Origin: Pholiota molesta
Taxonomy: Eukaryota; Basidiomycota; Agaricomycetes; Agaricales; Strophariaceae
DNA: 64,000 nt
Assembly (NCBI GenBank): GCA_014925825.1
Contig: JACGCK010000008.1
Span: forward strand, 248,001-312,000
Reading direction: 5' to 3'
A program made the translations under genes and the position numbers. Each line of letters opens with the position of its first letter. Position 1 is the first letter of the stretch. Shown here one piece after another: positions 45,801-59,221 of this stretch. Under the pieces are notes generated by a model. The model was given only the letters and a program-made list of their open reading frames with translations. It searched no databases and was not told where the DNA came from.

Positions 45801-48359
45801 TTACGACGGGTGCAAGAATGTCTCTAACTATACCATAGACAATAGTAATGAGAAAGGATACGAAATTGCTTGCTACAATTCTACTCACATATTCCTCATA
45901 AACATGGAGAACTTCTCGCAGTTGCTTCCTTGAGATTTCGGCACGATAAAGAATCTCATCATCAGACCTCTTCCCATCGAAATATTGGTTGATTCTATAC
46001 CATATCCAAATAAGTAGGTTTGATCACCAGAGATGAGAGATAACGAACTGTTCGAAGCGCTTTGCAATCACAGGATCCTTGCCATCAGACATTGCTGAAA
46101 GCCACCGTCGCTGCATAGGCGTAGCCTTTCCGGGATCATTGATGATACTTGGCCACAGATGGTCCTCCGTCGTATCCCATCCAGAGTCATCTTCGTCAAT
46201 TTCCGAATTGCTGCTATCAGTTGTAATGTGATATTGTAGCTGCTGCTGCTCCACCGCGTGCTTCGCTTCCGCTCCCAAAAAATCAAGCTCACTAATCTCG
46301 CTCTTGCCACTCTCATTTGACGAGACGCGACGAGACAGCTTACGGGCGGTCTTTGTACTGAGAAAGAATGAGGGTTTCTTTGTAGACCCAGAGGGAGGTT
46401 TTTCTAAAACCTCCGTTTCGGTTTCAGAGCGGCCGTTAAGTGATCTTGGAGTCTTGCCAATAATGGACCTTTGAGCCATGGAGAGCTCCCGTTCATTTTT
46501 GACGCGAATTTTGAGATCTTGGGTAGCAACAATACGGATCCGAAGGTGCAAAGTAATCAACATGTTCCTTTTGAGCATCCAATGCACCACATCGTGATAC
46601 GTGCGTATCAGGTCCTTCGATTTGACAACGGAAGCGAAGAAGTGGTTTTCGCCTTGCTTAGACGCCGATGCTGATATGGTAGCCAGCAGGCGTGGTAACG
46701 GTGGGATAATACTTTGTGGAAATGAGTCTCGAAATTTAGCTGAAAGTACGGGTAGCCTGTAGAAGCGTATATGAGATTCCAGTCCGCATGGCGACAATCC
46801 GGCTTACGGTTCGTCGAATTTCGGAGGAAGCCCAAAGACTGTCTTTAAACCGGCATGTACAACATCCACAATTTTTGCTCGTCGATGGAGCACTAGCCAA
46901 CGGACTATAGGGTAAACCTGGGATTCTAAATCCCAATCCAGGATACTAGCCATCTCGAAAAGACTATACCATGCTGTTTAAATTAGATGATTCATACGAA
47001 CCAAAGAACAGACTCACGACAGAGTAACAGATGCGGTTTCCAAAAATCGAATAATGCCTTCCGCCAATTGACGATCTTCTGCGCTGTTTTGCGGGCCTCG
47101 TAAAGCCGTGTAAGGATCCATCTCTCCATCATCGTCCAAAAGGACCAACGTCTTCCAAGGCGCCATGGTAGGCAGTTTCCAACCTAGAGTCATGCTCTGT
47201 CCCCAAACCAAATTTGAGTCATCGTCAGATGGATCCATGAAGTCCGCTCGTTGATCATCTTGACTATGGAGGAGAGTATCAATGTGAGGAGGAAGTTGAA
47301 GTTGCAGGGGAAGGTTGTTGATAGTGACATAGGCCAGATCCGAAGCTTTGATAGCGTCATAAATTGTCTTCATAGCGGGGGCTATAGATGACAGTTCAAG
47401 TGCCTGTGAAGTGTATTTCGAGAAAGGCTGTCCTAAGACGACATCCATCATTATTTGAACATTGTCCATGAACAGGATAAAGCCATACCTTTCGAAATAC
47501 AACTTTCTTTCAGCGCAAGCAGTTCGTCGCATTCTTTCTCCACGAAGTTCGATAAGACTTGCTCTTGATACAAGACAGCAGTGAGGGTAAAAGCGATTTG
47601 TTCATACAAGATATTAAAATATTTAGCAAGGTTTCCGGATGCCGAGGACGAGGGGTCAGGTAGATCAACCACCAAGACCAGGTGGAAAGTTTGCAACCAT
47701 GTACTCTTTGAATCCGACGATGCTTCAGAAGATGATGGCGCTGAACCAGTAGTAAGGTATTCTTCCGAGCTCTGAGAAACCGAATTTCCCGGCTCGCTCT
47801 CGTCCCTCCTCACGCCTGTTTGAATTTTCTCCGGCTTGAACCGCCATCCACCATCCGCATCCGCGCAGACAGGGTGTCCGATAAAAGCCAGATCGTCGAC
47901 GACCAGCTCGAACTTTGCGTGGCACAGGGACTTTTGCGGACAGAGGATGTTCGCGAGAAACTCCGCCTCATATCCCAACACATGGTCGTACTCATCGGAA
48001 TGGGCCGGCTTCTCAAAACTGTACGAGCTATCTCTCGATGGCGACCCTCTAGCAGAGATGCCGTGCTGCGACGAGTGATTGAACGACAGCGACCTACCCC
48101 GCAACGCGTTCGACCGTGGCCATGCATATCCTGGGTCGCGTCCATAATCATGCTCCGGCAGGACTTCAGCTTCTTCTAGCTCCTCTTGCGAATGTGATGC
48201 TCTCCAGGGGTTGTCCAAAGGGGAAAACGCCAGCGAGGAATCGGGTTTGGGGCGACTTAGTCTCAGGGAGGGAGCAGGGTGCTCTGGCCATCGAAATACG
48301 AGGTTCGAGCCTTTGGCGGAAGTCGTGACAAGAAGAAGGGCAAGAAGGGCCTCCGCCAT
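45801..48359 (-). CDS. NPR3: NPR3, GATOR1/SEACIT subunit
   Basis: A multi-exon gene starting MAEALLALLLVTTSAKGSNL, the usual NPR3 longin-type start (VTTS.KG..LVFRWP). Conserved blocks follow: YEAEFLANILCPQKSLCHAK, FELVVDDLAFIGHPV, TFHLVLVVDLPDP and YEQIAFTLTAVLYQEQ. Later come TLVLLDDDGEMDPYTALRGP, WDLESQVYPIVRWLVLHRRA, FDGKRSDDEILYRAEISRKQ and a last exon YLETFLHPS. Npr3 with Npr2 and Iml1 forms a GTPase-activating complex at the vacuole that shuts off TORC1 on amino-acid shortage. Ser-rich inserts are typical of fungal copies. The frame is intact once introns are placed. Confidence 0.92.
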
Positions 48360-49703
48360 TACACGAACCTGTTAGCCTGAACCAACAGCTGTAGAGATAT
48401 TGTAGGAGTGGAAAGGATTGCGTTAAGGATGGCAGGACATGGTCGACGATAGCGACAAATTTGGTATTTACTCATCAGCCCACCCAACCAGCGGCGTAAT
48501 CCGGGCCGTTCGTTTCGTCCCTAACGTCTAAAAAGCCTGAAATTTCTCTAGATCAAGCCAGTAATTATACCAAGAGATAAGACGATGTAAATATAAAGCG
48601 TAACAAAGGTATGACCTCAAAGGACTCTACAAACCGGGCCTGATGCACTCATATAGACTGCGACAATTTCCAAGGAGGGCACAAACTTGACATCCAGTTT
48701 CCTCCACAATAATGATGATTCAGACAGCAGCTCGATTCAGACTCGAGAAATTGCAGATCACCACAACGAAGCAGATATCAGATTGAGCATGAATATGAAT
48801 GGGACGTGCGTATGCAAATGAGCAGATGGAATGAGGAATGAGGCAATGGCAAAGAATTTTATGAATAAAAAGGAAAAAAAAATGTGGACCAGAATTCAAG
48901 TAACAACGTGCGGAGAAGAGGTATGAGAATGAAACATGGGAAACGGGATAAACGGAAGGGCCGGGTATGGACAAAAAATAAAAGGATGAAGGAAGAAACT
49001 CGGGGAAGAAGGATGTATAAGGTATTGACGTATGTAGACTTGCGTATGGTCGGCAAGTAGAATGGTTGCAAAGACATTGGATGCTGCGTGTTCTGTGTCC
49101 TAAAATGCGAAGTGATAAGATGAAGGTCATGGGGCCGAACAATGTACAAATGACTATATGCCGTGGTATTCGTCGCCATATATAAATGTCTCTGGCAAGT
49201 GGTAGGAAAGCTGGTGACAGATGGTCAGCTAGCAGTGCATCTACTGGGCACCTAAGAAGTAAGCCAAGTGGATAAGGGATAAGAAACGCATTTGAAAATT
49301 GGAGCATCGCATTGGCGGCCATCGTATGGAATTCGTGTTCGAGTCTTGTTTTCGACCTACGCATTTTGAACTGACAGTGCTATAGATAAATCTATAGTGT
49401 CATCCAAAACACGACATCATAATTGGCGCGTGTATTGTATTAATGCAGAAAGCCTCCAGCTAGCTCCATAACGCAGCGTATTCGGTGAAGACGGTGGAGC
49501 ATATGCATAGCATATACATATAGTAACACCATAGGATGCCATGAACAACATAGGACGAGACGATCGCGCCCCATTGCGTCCGACCCACTCGCACCTCCTA
49601 CTCCGGCGCGACATTCCACATCACTGGCAACCATAACAGATGCTCACACGGGACAAGCTTCCAAACGACACTCCGTCTCGAAAGCCTGGCCACGCTGGTT
49701 CGC
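48360..49703. other. intergenic region, no gene recognised
   Basis: 1.3 kb between the NPR3 start and MED19 stop, both minus. A 214-codon minus ORF (48720-49364) is rich in Phe/Ser/His from pyrimidine-rich DNA and has no domain; I read it as 3' UTR or intergenic sequence rather than a gene. Confidence 0.4.
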
Positions 49704-51835
49704 TTATACGCCTTGCGGTGTGGGCTGCTGTTGCACAGGCTGCGTCGCATCTCGCGCCTGTCCTTGCATGTCCTAGGGGAAAAAAAGCTCATAAGAGGAC
49801 TCGCCTAACACAGGGACGACGAAGTGCACTACCCACCATTCTCTGCTTCTTGATCGGCCGTGGCCGAATATTCCCTGTGCCCGCCTTCGCATTGATCGCG
49901 CCTGGTCTAGGCACTCCGTTTGAAGCGCCGTTGGCATATCCGTTCCCATTCGCCACCCCGTTCGCACTGTATGGGTTCGGAGTGGGATTTACACCATTCG
50001 CAAGCGCGTCCTCTCTCTCCCTCTTCTTGCCTCTCTGCCCCGCGTCTACCTCCATGGGTGTTCCTGCTCGCATTTCAATTGGAGTACTAACGCGTGGAGG
50101 ATGCTGTTGCTGTTGCTGCCCAGTGCCAACAGGCTTCGCTGCGGACACCGCCGATCCAGGCCGAGGAACCGTCGATCCCGGCCGCGGGACTGTCGACCCT
50201 GGCCTGGGAACCGTTGATCGTGGCACGCCCGCACCCGCGCCCACTCCTGTGGTTACGGAAGCCCCCGATAGAGTCGCCACACCAGCGCCGGCGCCATGAG
50301 AGGTACTAGCGGCTCTTGAACCTGGACGAGGCGTTCCTACCGAGGGTTTAGGTGTGCCGGCGCCGGACATCTTCCGTGACGCAACGAGTGTAGCTTGTGT
50401 AGAAGCACGAAGGGGTTGAGGTTGTGCTACAAGGGATGTCGCAGTGGCAGGCTGTGGTGTTCCTACGGCAGTTATCGGTGATGCACCAGGAGCCTGATTT
50501 TGACCTGCCATCTTTGCAAGCTTCTTGAGTTCCTTCTGTTGACAGATTCCATATGACGATGAATGTGGTCAAATATGAACGTGTGCGTGGATTGAGCGCA
50601 ATTGGGAAATGAAAGTAAAAGTGTCATGATAAGAACATGCACAGACTCATCAGACGATGCTCAAAGAGGTGAACAGTTAGATCACTAACCCGTTTTTTCC
50701 TATCCTCCCGAGCTTGCGCAGACTCCACGAAAAGAGCGTTGACATTCCACTAAATGAAAGGTATGATAAGGTGAGGTCACGGATTGGGAAGCGTCATTGC
50801 AAGTCAGGACACAGTTTATGAGGACCACGTCACGAGGAGAGAAACATGGAATAGCCGGGCCCAAGGCCAAAAAGAAAATGAACGTACGCCTTTAAGTCCC
50901 TCCAAACTAACAGTAAAGGCATCCTCCTGGGTCTTCGCATCAAAGCGATGTATCCGCATGCGCTGCTTTGGCGGCACGAGCATGATATTAGTGAGATAGT
51001 CGTCCTTTTTTAGGGAGTGTTTGCCTGTACGACACACGACGCATCGGTGAGTCAAGTTCCGAATGGCGAAAGGCCGCGTCAAGCAAGGAGGAAAAGATTG
51101 AAAAGAAGAAGAAAATCAACGAAGAGCCAAAAATAAACCGGGGGCGCGGGCCAGAAGGAAGGTCGGAGAAAGTGCGAAAAAAGCAATGACAGGAGGCGAG
51201 ACAAGCTACGACACATACCAGGAATTCCCTTGATGAGATGTTTATAGGAATTCTTCTTCTTCTTTTCGCCCTTGGCCCCAGGTGCATCGTCGTCGTCTCC
51301 ATCCCCCGCATCGGCATGATCAGCGTCTGCCGGTGTACTTGCACTCATACCATCCCTTTCTCTCCCTTTTCCTTTATCCATGCTGGACGTAGAAGGAGTG
51401 GCTCCGACGCCATCGTGGCCGTGTTGTTGGTGTTGTTGTGAGGTTGACTGAAGCGCAGGATCGTCTCCGGGGACAACGAAGGGTCGTACATAGCGGTCAT
51501 ATGCTGAGACGAGGTTGAAGCGTGCAAGGAGATCCTGAGTGGCTGAGAGATGCTGGAGTGGCGGTGGTGGAGCTGGATATAATGTGCAATCAAAACAAAA
51601 CATCATATGGAGTAGGAAAATAAGAGCGTAGAAAACGTTAGCATAACAGAGCTAAGCAAAGCACTTAGTAAATAAAGCAGAACGTACGCGGTGGGGGGAG
51701 GAAAAGCAGAGGAGGGGCGTCGCTGGGATATGACGGCGCGGCGGATGGGGGTGGTGACTGGTGGGGAACAAGGGGGACTGGCGACGGGGGTAGTGTTGAT
51801 GGGCCGGCGACGGCATTGACGTGGTCACCGTTCAT
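49704..51835 (-). CDS. MED19: Mediator subunit 19 (Rox3)-like protein
   Basis: The start at 51835 (MNGDHVNAVAGPSTLPP) gives a Pro-rich leader. The core is SATQDLLARFNLVSAYDRYV, then KKKKNSYKHLIKGIPGKHS, LKKDDYLTNIMLVPPKQRMR and EDAFTVSLEGLKGWNVNALF. This order (NL..xYNL..AYxxYV, Lys-rich link, IPG, PPK) matches MED19, a head-associated Mediator subunit linking activators to RNA polymerase II. The C-terminal half is low-complexity Gly/Pro/Ala with repeats of STVPRPG, then a basic RPRPIKKQRM. A last exon DMQGQARDATQPVQQQPTPQ follows an intron with GTGGGT..CCTAG. Confidence 0.75.
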
Positions 51836-52071
51836 GGTGACGAGCTCGCTGTGTGGAGCGGCGGGAGGAGGAGGAGAACGGGAACGGGGTATGGAGGACG
51901 ATGGACAATCACACAGACGGCGAAAGTGAAACGCCCCAGTCGCTTTGTTGTCCCGTGTTTGATTCCAAAGCTTCCGGACTGACGGCGGCAATCAATGATC
52001 ACTGAGAATTTAAAAAATTGGCTCTAGCATAATATACACATTACTTGTACTCTAATATACACCCAAGAGAT

Positions 52072-55000
52072 CTAGCTCGACCCATTGTTGGTCGCCCCAT
52101 ATCGAATCGCGCCTCCTCGCAGATCCTTGCTCACTCGCGATCGGCCTCGTTCTACATCCCCGTTCTCCCGCCGCCGTCTATTGCCCTTCGTGCTTCGCGA
52201 AGAAGGCATACGCACAGGGTTCCGTACACACATCATCATCGACAATGCAAACACCATCAGCCCTGCAGCTACCACGAAGATCGCCTTCGGGTAGGTCGCT
52301 ACCGTGCCACTGAAGATCACACCAAAGAGCAAAGGCTACAGGAAAGAAGTCAGGCCCGATTATCTCTGCATTACATATCGAAGAAAACATACCCCAAGAA
52401 TCATCTGTCCGACGGCTTGCAGTACCGCCAACGCCCCAAAGAGCGCCCCAGTGCCCTCTTCCTCGTGTGCTTCCTCCGCCCCTGATGGCTGCCCATCAGC
52501 GCCAATGGTCCGCGCGTTCAAAGCCCGGACTTGTATCATACACAAAGCCAAACTGTGAATTGCAGGCACCGCACCGCTGCCCATCCCGTTCAATGAGGAC
52601 GAAACAATGAACATAGCCTGACTGCGATTGAAGGAATCATCTCCAGGCGTCCCAAGTGCCCTTAGCTTCATTTGCACGTCCGCCGTGTTTATTGGCGCAG
52701 GCAAGATTGCTACAAGCGAGTGAGAAATGATGTCGATGAGCAGCGAGCATCGCGTCAGGATGAGATCGAATCCAATCTCGTGGCCCAGCTGCGCCAGTGT
52801 TGGTTTAGGTTTCTTTCCATTCACCAGCGTTTTCGGCGAAGCTTGCTCGGGTGCAACATTGGTGTTCGTTCCATTTGCGCCGACTGCCTTTGGATCGCCA
52901 TTCGGGTTACCCACATCAGCATTCGAAGGCGGCGGCCTGGGCTTGAAGAACCCAATGAGAGCTGATCGGTACAAATTCGTCAAAATCTGACAGAAGAACG
53001 AAGAGTACAAAAACATACTAGGCAATCCGAATAGCAGCCAAATTGCTCTGCCTCCACCCATGAACGAAATATAATAACTCAATTGCTCGGGGCCCCATCC
53101 ATATGTATGCGTGGCGTACAGATACTTGATCTGGTACAATCCCTGGATACCAAAACGATGTCGAAGTCAGTTATTGTATTGCTCAGCGGACGAGGAGGAA
53201 TGTGACGAGGAAATGATTGGCTTAACCCACGCAGCTGGCAGCTGGAAGGGTATTATGGAGCAACGCCACGGCGTATCAAGCTCCAAGGTGCTTGAAACTC
53301 AGAAGCATCCCTTTCGAGGGCCAAAATCCCTCAAGTCCGCTTTCCATCTCCTGCGCATTCCTGGATCATATGCGTGACTATCGCTCATAAAAAGCGCAAC
53401 CCATCCCATCCAATTACTCCATCCCCACAATCACTGCATGCCATCCATTTCCCGCAAACCGAGATAACCAAGGAAGAGATGGACTCACGGTAGACAACAT
53501 AAACCCAAACAACGACACGGCCAATATCGTAAGGCTCCAGTCATGGCGCTTGCGCAATCCAATACCGTTTGGTGAGGGGTCAAGCACCATTACGGGCAAG
53601 AACACAGCGAGAGGGCTCAAGAACCTGGCTATCACTCCTCTCGATCGTTCTTCCTGGTCCGGAAGCTCGTTCCGACTCCCGGACGCCCTGGTATCATCGC
53701 CCTCTTCCCTGGCGTCCCCCGCATCCTCGGCAACAGTAATAGCACGCGCCTTCCCTTTGGACGAGCCTACTTGTACATACGCCGCGGCCGCTCGCTCCAT
53801 CTTCTTCTTGTTCAACGATTCGGGAAACACGAACAACATCATGAGGAAGTTGAAGAATGAGCCCGCGATCGCGACCCAAAACACTGTCGTCACCACCTTA
53901 CCCTGCTCGTGGCCGTCGATGCCTGGCCCGAAGGGGTGTTTGATGAGCCACCCACCAATACTCGGCCCGGCCGCGAAGCCAAGATAGACCACGCCCTGGA
54001 AGCGGCTGAAGATGCGCGCACGCGAGCCGGACGAGGTGCAGTCGCTGAGGTACGCCGACGTGCCGGACTGCAGCGTCGACCAGCCGCCGAGGAGACCCTC
54101 GATGATGGGCGCGACGAGCAGCAGATGATGGCCGTGCTTCGACAGCGGCGACGAGGGCGTGGACACGAGGATGAACATCAGGTCCGTGAGGAAGAGCCCC
54201 AGGGTCGCGATCGCGAGCACTCGCGTACGGCCGTGCCGCTCGCCGAAGTGCCCCCACCAGCCGGTGGTGAGAGCAGAGAGCAACCCCATTGTCGTCGTCA
54301 TGATCGTCTGCAGGCGCGCCGCCCCTGCCTGGACAGCAGGGTCCGACTGGCATCGCGCGGAAGGAATGCGGCGGGGGTCTTCTGTGTCATCGCTGTCCCG
54401 GTGGTCAGTGTCGTCATCCAAGTCCGAGTCGGGTAAGGTTATCGTTATCGGAGACCCGGAAGAAGCGTTGCCCTGGAAGACTACGCGGGTTTGTTGTGGG
54501 GACAGAAATAGTGTTGCAGGATGGAGGTGGGGGCCCAGGCCGTCGAGGGAGGTGAATAACGCGGTGTGCAGTAGCTGCTGCTCTACGGGGACGGTCTGCG
54601 TGTGGTTCCATTTGTGGCCGCCGTGCAAACGGTTGCATGAGAGCTGTGTGTAGACTTCCACACGCGGCGCGAGCGTCATGCCTCGCTACAATAACATGTG
54701 CCAGTCAGCAACCCATTTCCATGTCACGAACGATGCTCTTACTCACCACCAAAGAGGCAAGAACAGCGAAGGGAACAAGCCTTTAATGAAGACACCACGT
54801 TGAAACGATTAGATTGTAAATTATCAGAACACTGCAAATACACACCATAACGGCCTGGCTCGGTAGAAAGGTTTCTTTTTCCGGTGGTCAAGGAGTGGCA
54901 TAGACTCGTCTGTCTCTGTTCTATCTGAGGCTCCTACCAGAGTCTCCGCCTCTGGCGTTGACATGTTCGACTGTGGGGAAGGGTCCGATTGGTGATGTAA

Positions 55001-55126
55001 GCTGGACCCCGACTGGCGGGGCGGAGGTCTTCTATATGACGTGCTTCGAGGAGGAGAAAAGGTAGCAGTGTCTGAGCTGATGAGTGGGTCGGGTGCCACG
55101 ATGTCTATGGGAGGTGTATGCGACAT
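52072..55126 (-). CDS. MFS transporter, tetracycline-resistance/MFSD14-like
   Basis: Six or so exons, start at 55126 (MSHTPPIDIVAPDP). A Ser/Pro-rich cytoplasmic N-terminus precedes the membrane domain. MFS motif A is GHFGERHGRTRVLAIATLGL; also IEGLLGGWSTLQSGTSAYLS and FQGVVYLGFAAGPSIGGWLI. The middle loop is acidic and Ser-rich, then GLYQIKYLYATHTYGWGPEQ, FIVSSSLNGMGSGAVPAIHS and a C-terminus RPxR-rich (STKGNRRRRENGD). It belongs to the fungal group related to bacterial TetA-type efflux carriers and animal MFSD14, with unknown substrate. A TATATATAA lies only about 11 bp before this ATG, so the true start could be a downstream Met. Confidence 0.88.
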
Positions 55127-56660
55127 GATGAGGTGTTATATATAAGCAAGGGAGAGCACAGGGTGGCAGGGCCAGATTGATGGGGCGCAGACAAGACGAG
55201 GGGACGCGGCGTGCGTGCAACAGACGGCGTGGATGAACGCGAGGCAAAGGTATGGAACACCCCCGCGATTAGCAGAATCTGATATGCATCAATTATGTAT
55301 GAACGCTCGTCATGTCTGACCATCCTCCCCTCCTCCTCCCCACCTTCCGGCTTCTCGGCACTCTCTTGTCTTTTTCAAATTCCTCTCATATCTCCTCGTG
55401 CGGGCCGCGTGCCTGCCTCCTGCCCTCTATCTTGTATCTCACCTGATCTTACTCGTCTCCTGGCCGCCCACTGTGATCCCATCGTCTTGCTCTCGTCTTC
55501 AAGGCTGCGGATCCCCGCTGGGCCTCTTATCTTCTTGGTAAGCTACATGAAGAGTTTCATCACAATAATAGCATGTCCAGGCTATGTATTTGAATCATGT
55601 ATCTACTACATTTCAGTGTTATCGTCTAGTTAGATACGGAGAAACATGGGAAAGTCTGCGTATTTATACCTCTGATCCTCGTGTTCTTCCCTACTCGCTT
55701 GCCTTAGCCAGCTTTTATTTCCTCATGAGCCACCAGCGGCCACTCTTCCGCGGCATCTGTTTCCGGTAGGCCTTCCGTGTTTCAAACTCAGAGATCAAGA
55801 CTCGGAGAGCATTCGAATTTCGGGGCTTGGTAAATAAAAGCTAAATGGACGCGACTCGCGCGAGGCAAAGAGATAGCCTGTGTGCTTGAAATTGGGGAAA
55901 CTTGAGCTTAAGGACGTGCGCATTATACAGTATAATTTCCCAGACTCCACAATCCTTAAGTGTTTTTAATTCTCATGAACTCTGCCACTCCGAATTTGAC
56001 GCCGAGTAAATGTGCGCTTTTACTGACGGTGCATCAGCTCCGTTCAAGTCAACTAGCCTAGCATGGACAATTCACAAACACGGTGATCTTATTTAGCTGG
56101 TATGGTACTGAATCATCGACATGGATCATAAAAACACTCATGGAAGTAACATTTCGCCGGTCAGACGCGTTCACGACGCGTGGTGACGCGCCACGCGCCA
56201 TTAATGACAAGCAATCACGTGACTGTCGTAACAAATTTCGACGAATATTCAATAGGGCCTCTCGAATCGTTGACATCGACCAGTACTTGATATCGCTCTC
56301 GGATTTTGGCATTACAAACGTTACTGGACTCTACCGTCTAGAATGCCTGGATAAAAGTTCGCTCCTTTTCCAGGACGCACTACTAGCCTGCTGTAGAGCC
56401 TTCAAGTTTCAAGATCGACTCTTGAAGTCCAAAGGACGTGAAGTTAATTGCCGTGTCTTTCGTGTACAACACGCCCTTATCAAACATAAGACAGCCACAA
56501 AAGACTCTTGAGACTAGGAATCTTCGGGAAGAGCTGTTTTTTGTTCATGTCACTTGACGCTGCCTAAGTTGACGGCTTGACGAGTGCATGAAAGATGACA
56601 GACTATGTGGTATGGAAGACTCTGTCTCTCTGACATGTTTTCTGAAATCTTTTCGTTGTC
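55127..56660. other. intergenic region with one unassigned ORF
   Basis: The left part (55127-55900) is the MFS promoter region and pyrimidine-rich sequence without a gene. At 56083-56511 (+) an ORF of 142 codons contains FNRASRIVDIDQYLISLSDF and LLFQDALLACCRAFKFQDRL, a composition that could be a real exon. It may be the 5' exon of the next gene or a separate orphan; I recognise no domain. Confidence 0.35.
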
Positions 56661-58933
56661 TTGACTCAGATATCTCGAAAGCGAAGTCGACCCTCTGGAG
56701 CCTACGCTGTAGATCCCTGTCTCGGTTACTATGTTCTACAATCCCATAATTCTCCTGCAAAGAGCCTCGATCACTCTCAGAGACAACACTCTTCTAGTGG
56801 AACAGAAAACCCGGAAGAGAACAACATCGCTTTTCTCTATGACGACTGCACTATACCTTCTTCGATCCCTGATGAACTCGACCTCGAGAGTCCTTCGACT
56901 GAAAGATTGCTTGACCTCGGCTACGAAAATACAACACTGCTAGAAGCTACGGACTGGGTTGAGCTTATCCCATCGCGTCCTCAACCTGTCCTTGGCCTCA
57001 TCACTTCCAAATCTGGCTCCACCACAGCTCCTGCTCAGCATATTTCTCGAAACAGCGAAGTTCTCACAGAGGAACCACGTCCTCTTACTGTAGAAGAATT
57101 CTTAAAACGGCCCAGTCGCTCCAAATCGAAGGCCAGAAAAACTTATCGCGTCAAAAACATTAAATCTCAGAAGGCGAGGGCTATAAAAACTGCGGAGCCT
57201 ACTAAAATCGGAGACACTGGCCAGTGTGATGATGGTCATGAGGTTGATGCTTTAGAACTCAGGTCCAGAAACGTTCCTCGTATCTTGCTATCCGAGGACG
57301 ATCCATGCGATGTCGGAAGTAGCTCCCCGGAACACGAATCATCTTCGATCTGCGATATGCCAAAGATTACTAGACTTGATAGCGTGAAAAGACAGCGTAG
57401 GAATTTTGCGAAGCCTTTAAAAGCCCGCATATACGAGGCTGCTGTAGCCACACATGTCGATCCGGAGGACGATTTCGCCCAGGACGAAGTGGACCCATCA
57501 CGTCCCCCTCTGAGATTTTTACCTGGCCCTGCGACAGATGTCTCGCGCAAGCGGAAGACAAAGAGCTGGACCTTGGTCGACCCGCGCAAATCAAAGTCTA
57601 TATGCACGGCTAGCTTCGCATCGACCCTCCAACGCGCACCAAGGCAGGTGGCGAATGATGGCTTTGCTAGCTTGTCCCATACCTTGGATCGTCAGCCAAT
57701 GGAGATTTGGAAATGGGGAGCGGATCAAGGGATACCACTACCTATTACACCCAACCCCAGGTCATCGATAAAGACAGGCAATCGCAAAGCCCCACAGAAT
57801 CAGGCTACAGTTATAGAGTCACTCAATCCCAAATACCCTCCTCTTATGTTCGTCCCACTGAACGGGGTCGATTCTGATTACACAACTCTCTTCCGAAGGA
57901 AAAGGTGAGAGCGGACACCAAGTTCAAAAACACGTTTGACCATATTCTTTTCAGAGGAATATTAGATAACGATAAGAAAGCAGCCTCAAAGAAGAGGAAA
58001 CAGGAACTCCTTTGCGGTCCACCCTTGACTGATCGGCCCACTAAAAGGTAAGCATTTGTACATCATCTCGGATGTTCCCAACTTCCTATAACGCTTATCT
58101 TGTGGTCAGAGTTCATCCTTCAAAGCGCAGCAAGAGGACTTCCGTCGAACCACCGATGTTGACTATGATTCCAATACCCAAGTCAACAACTCCTCGTTCA
58201 CGATCCGTTTCGTCTCCTGCACTGAGGGATATGAATTATCCCATCACTCCTTGCGACGAAGTAGCCCAAAAAAGCAGGGACTTGTCGTCACCGATTGAAC
58301 CCGTATTGGCAGCCCGAACGCCTATTGCGATAACGGTCGAATCATCAAGTACTATATCTTCCATACTTCCGTTCCCAACTCAGCAAAGTACTGCGTCGCG
58401 TAATCACTTGTCCGTTCTTGATACCCAGCAGCATCTGGCAGGCCCGGCCATATCTAACAAGAGGACATTGAAGAGGACATTGTTGTCTGATAAACGCCTG
58501 CGACCTTTAGAATCGTTCATGGACGAATTTCTCGAAAATATTCGGAATGTTCATGGACAGGCGTTGGAAGTAAAATTCAAAGATAAACGCCCTCGGCCAT
58601 CAAAGATCGCAAGGGAATCTTCACGCGGCCCGGGTGTTGGTGAGTCGCCGTTTTTTTTTGTGGTATTGTATTGATTTTGGTATCGAAATGATTAATTTTT
58701 GTGATTATTATGAAGAAGGTTGTAGTGTTGTTCTATCAACTCTTCTCCCGAAGGCTATCACATCTGGCGCAAAAAAAATTAGAACACCCCCAGAAAATAG
58801 TCTGTCTTTCGATAGTCAACTCTCGGGATGGTCGACTCCGAATGCAACGGAAACCCTTGAACGATGTCCAAGCCCTGATGTTCTTTCACTCCTGGAACCG
58901 GGGAACTATCAGGTGGTACTAGGATCTCGCTAG
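56661..58933 (+). CDS. uncharacterised Ser/Pro-rich basic protein, probably nuclear
   Basis: The first listed Met (56661) lies in CTCAG/ATATCTCG, a likely 3' splice site, so the true 5' end may be further left, possibly the ORF at 56083. The main exon (to about 57905) is hydrophilic, with basic clusters (RSKSKARKTYRVKNIKSQKA, SVKRQRRNFAKPLKARIYE) and acidic patches. Three further exons give KKAASKKRKQELLCGPP, VHPSKRSKRTSVEPP, a Ser/Thr/Pro-rich stretch, a helical LRPLESFMDEFLENIRNVHG, and a tail ending LLEPGNYQVVLGSR. No known domain is visible. Basic clusters suggest nuclear localisation or DNA/chromatin contact; this is inference. Confidence 0.65.
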
Positions 58934-59221
58934 AGGTAAGGCCGACTCGGAAGGCCTCGCTTTTTAACTGATTTACACGCAGTGTGCATGGTGCACCGCT
59001 TCTGGGCAATAAGAAAGAAACATTGAGAATCGGCTTGAATTCTAAAGATAGCCAACAGGATGCAAATTTGCCATCTACGAACTGCATCGTTTCCACAATA
59101 ATAGTATTAGATGTTAAGATAAAATTACAAGAATGAAACTGTGCAAAACCCAAGCTACGGATTACCGATCATGAAAGATAATTTACGCAAAACTATGTCG
59201 CTGTGTGAGAACGACTCATGT

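Noticed and set aside
48720..49364. 214-codon minus ORF
   Set aside because: It arises from pyrimidine-rich DNA, has no domain, no splice context and biased composition; more likely UTR or intergenic sequence.
53909..54436. 175-codon + ORF and 151-codon minus ORF in another frame
   Set aside because: Both are GC-rich shadows of the MFS transporter exon on the minus strand.
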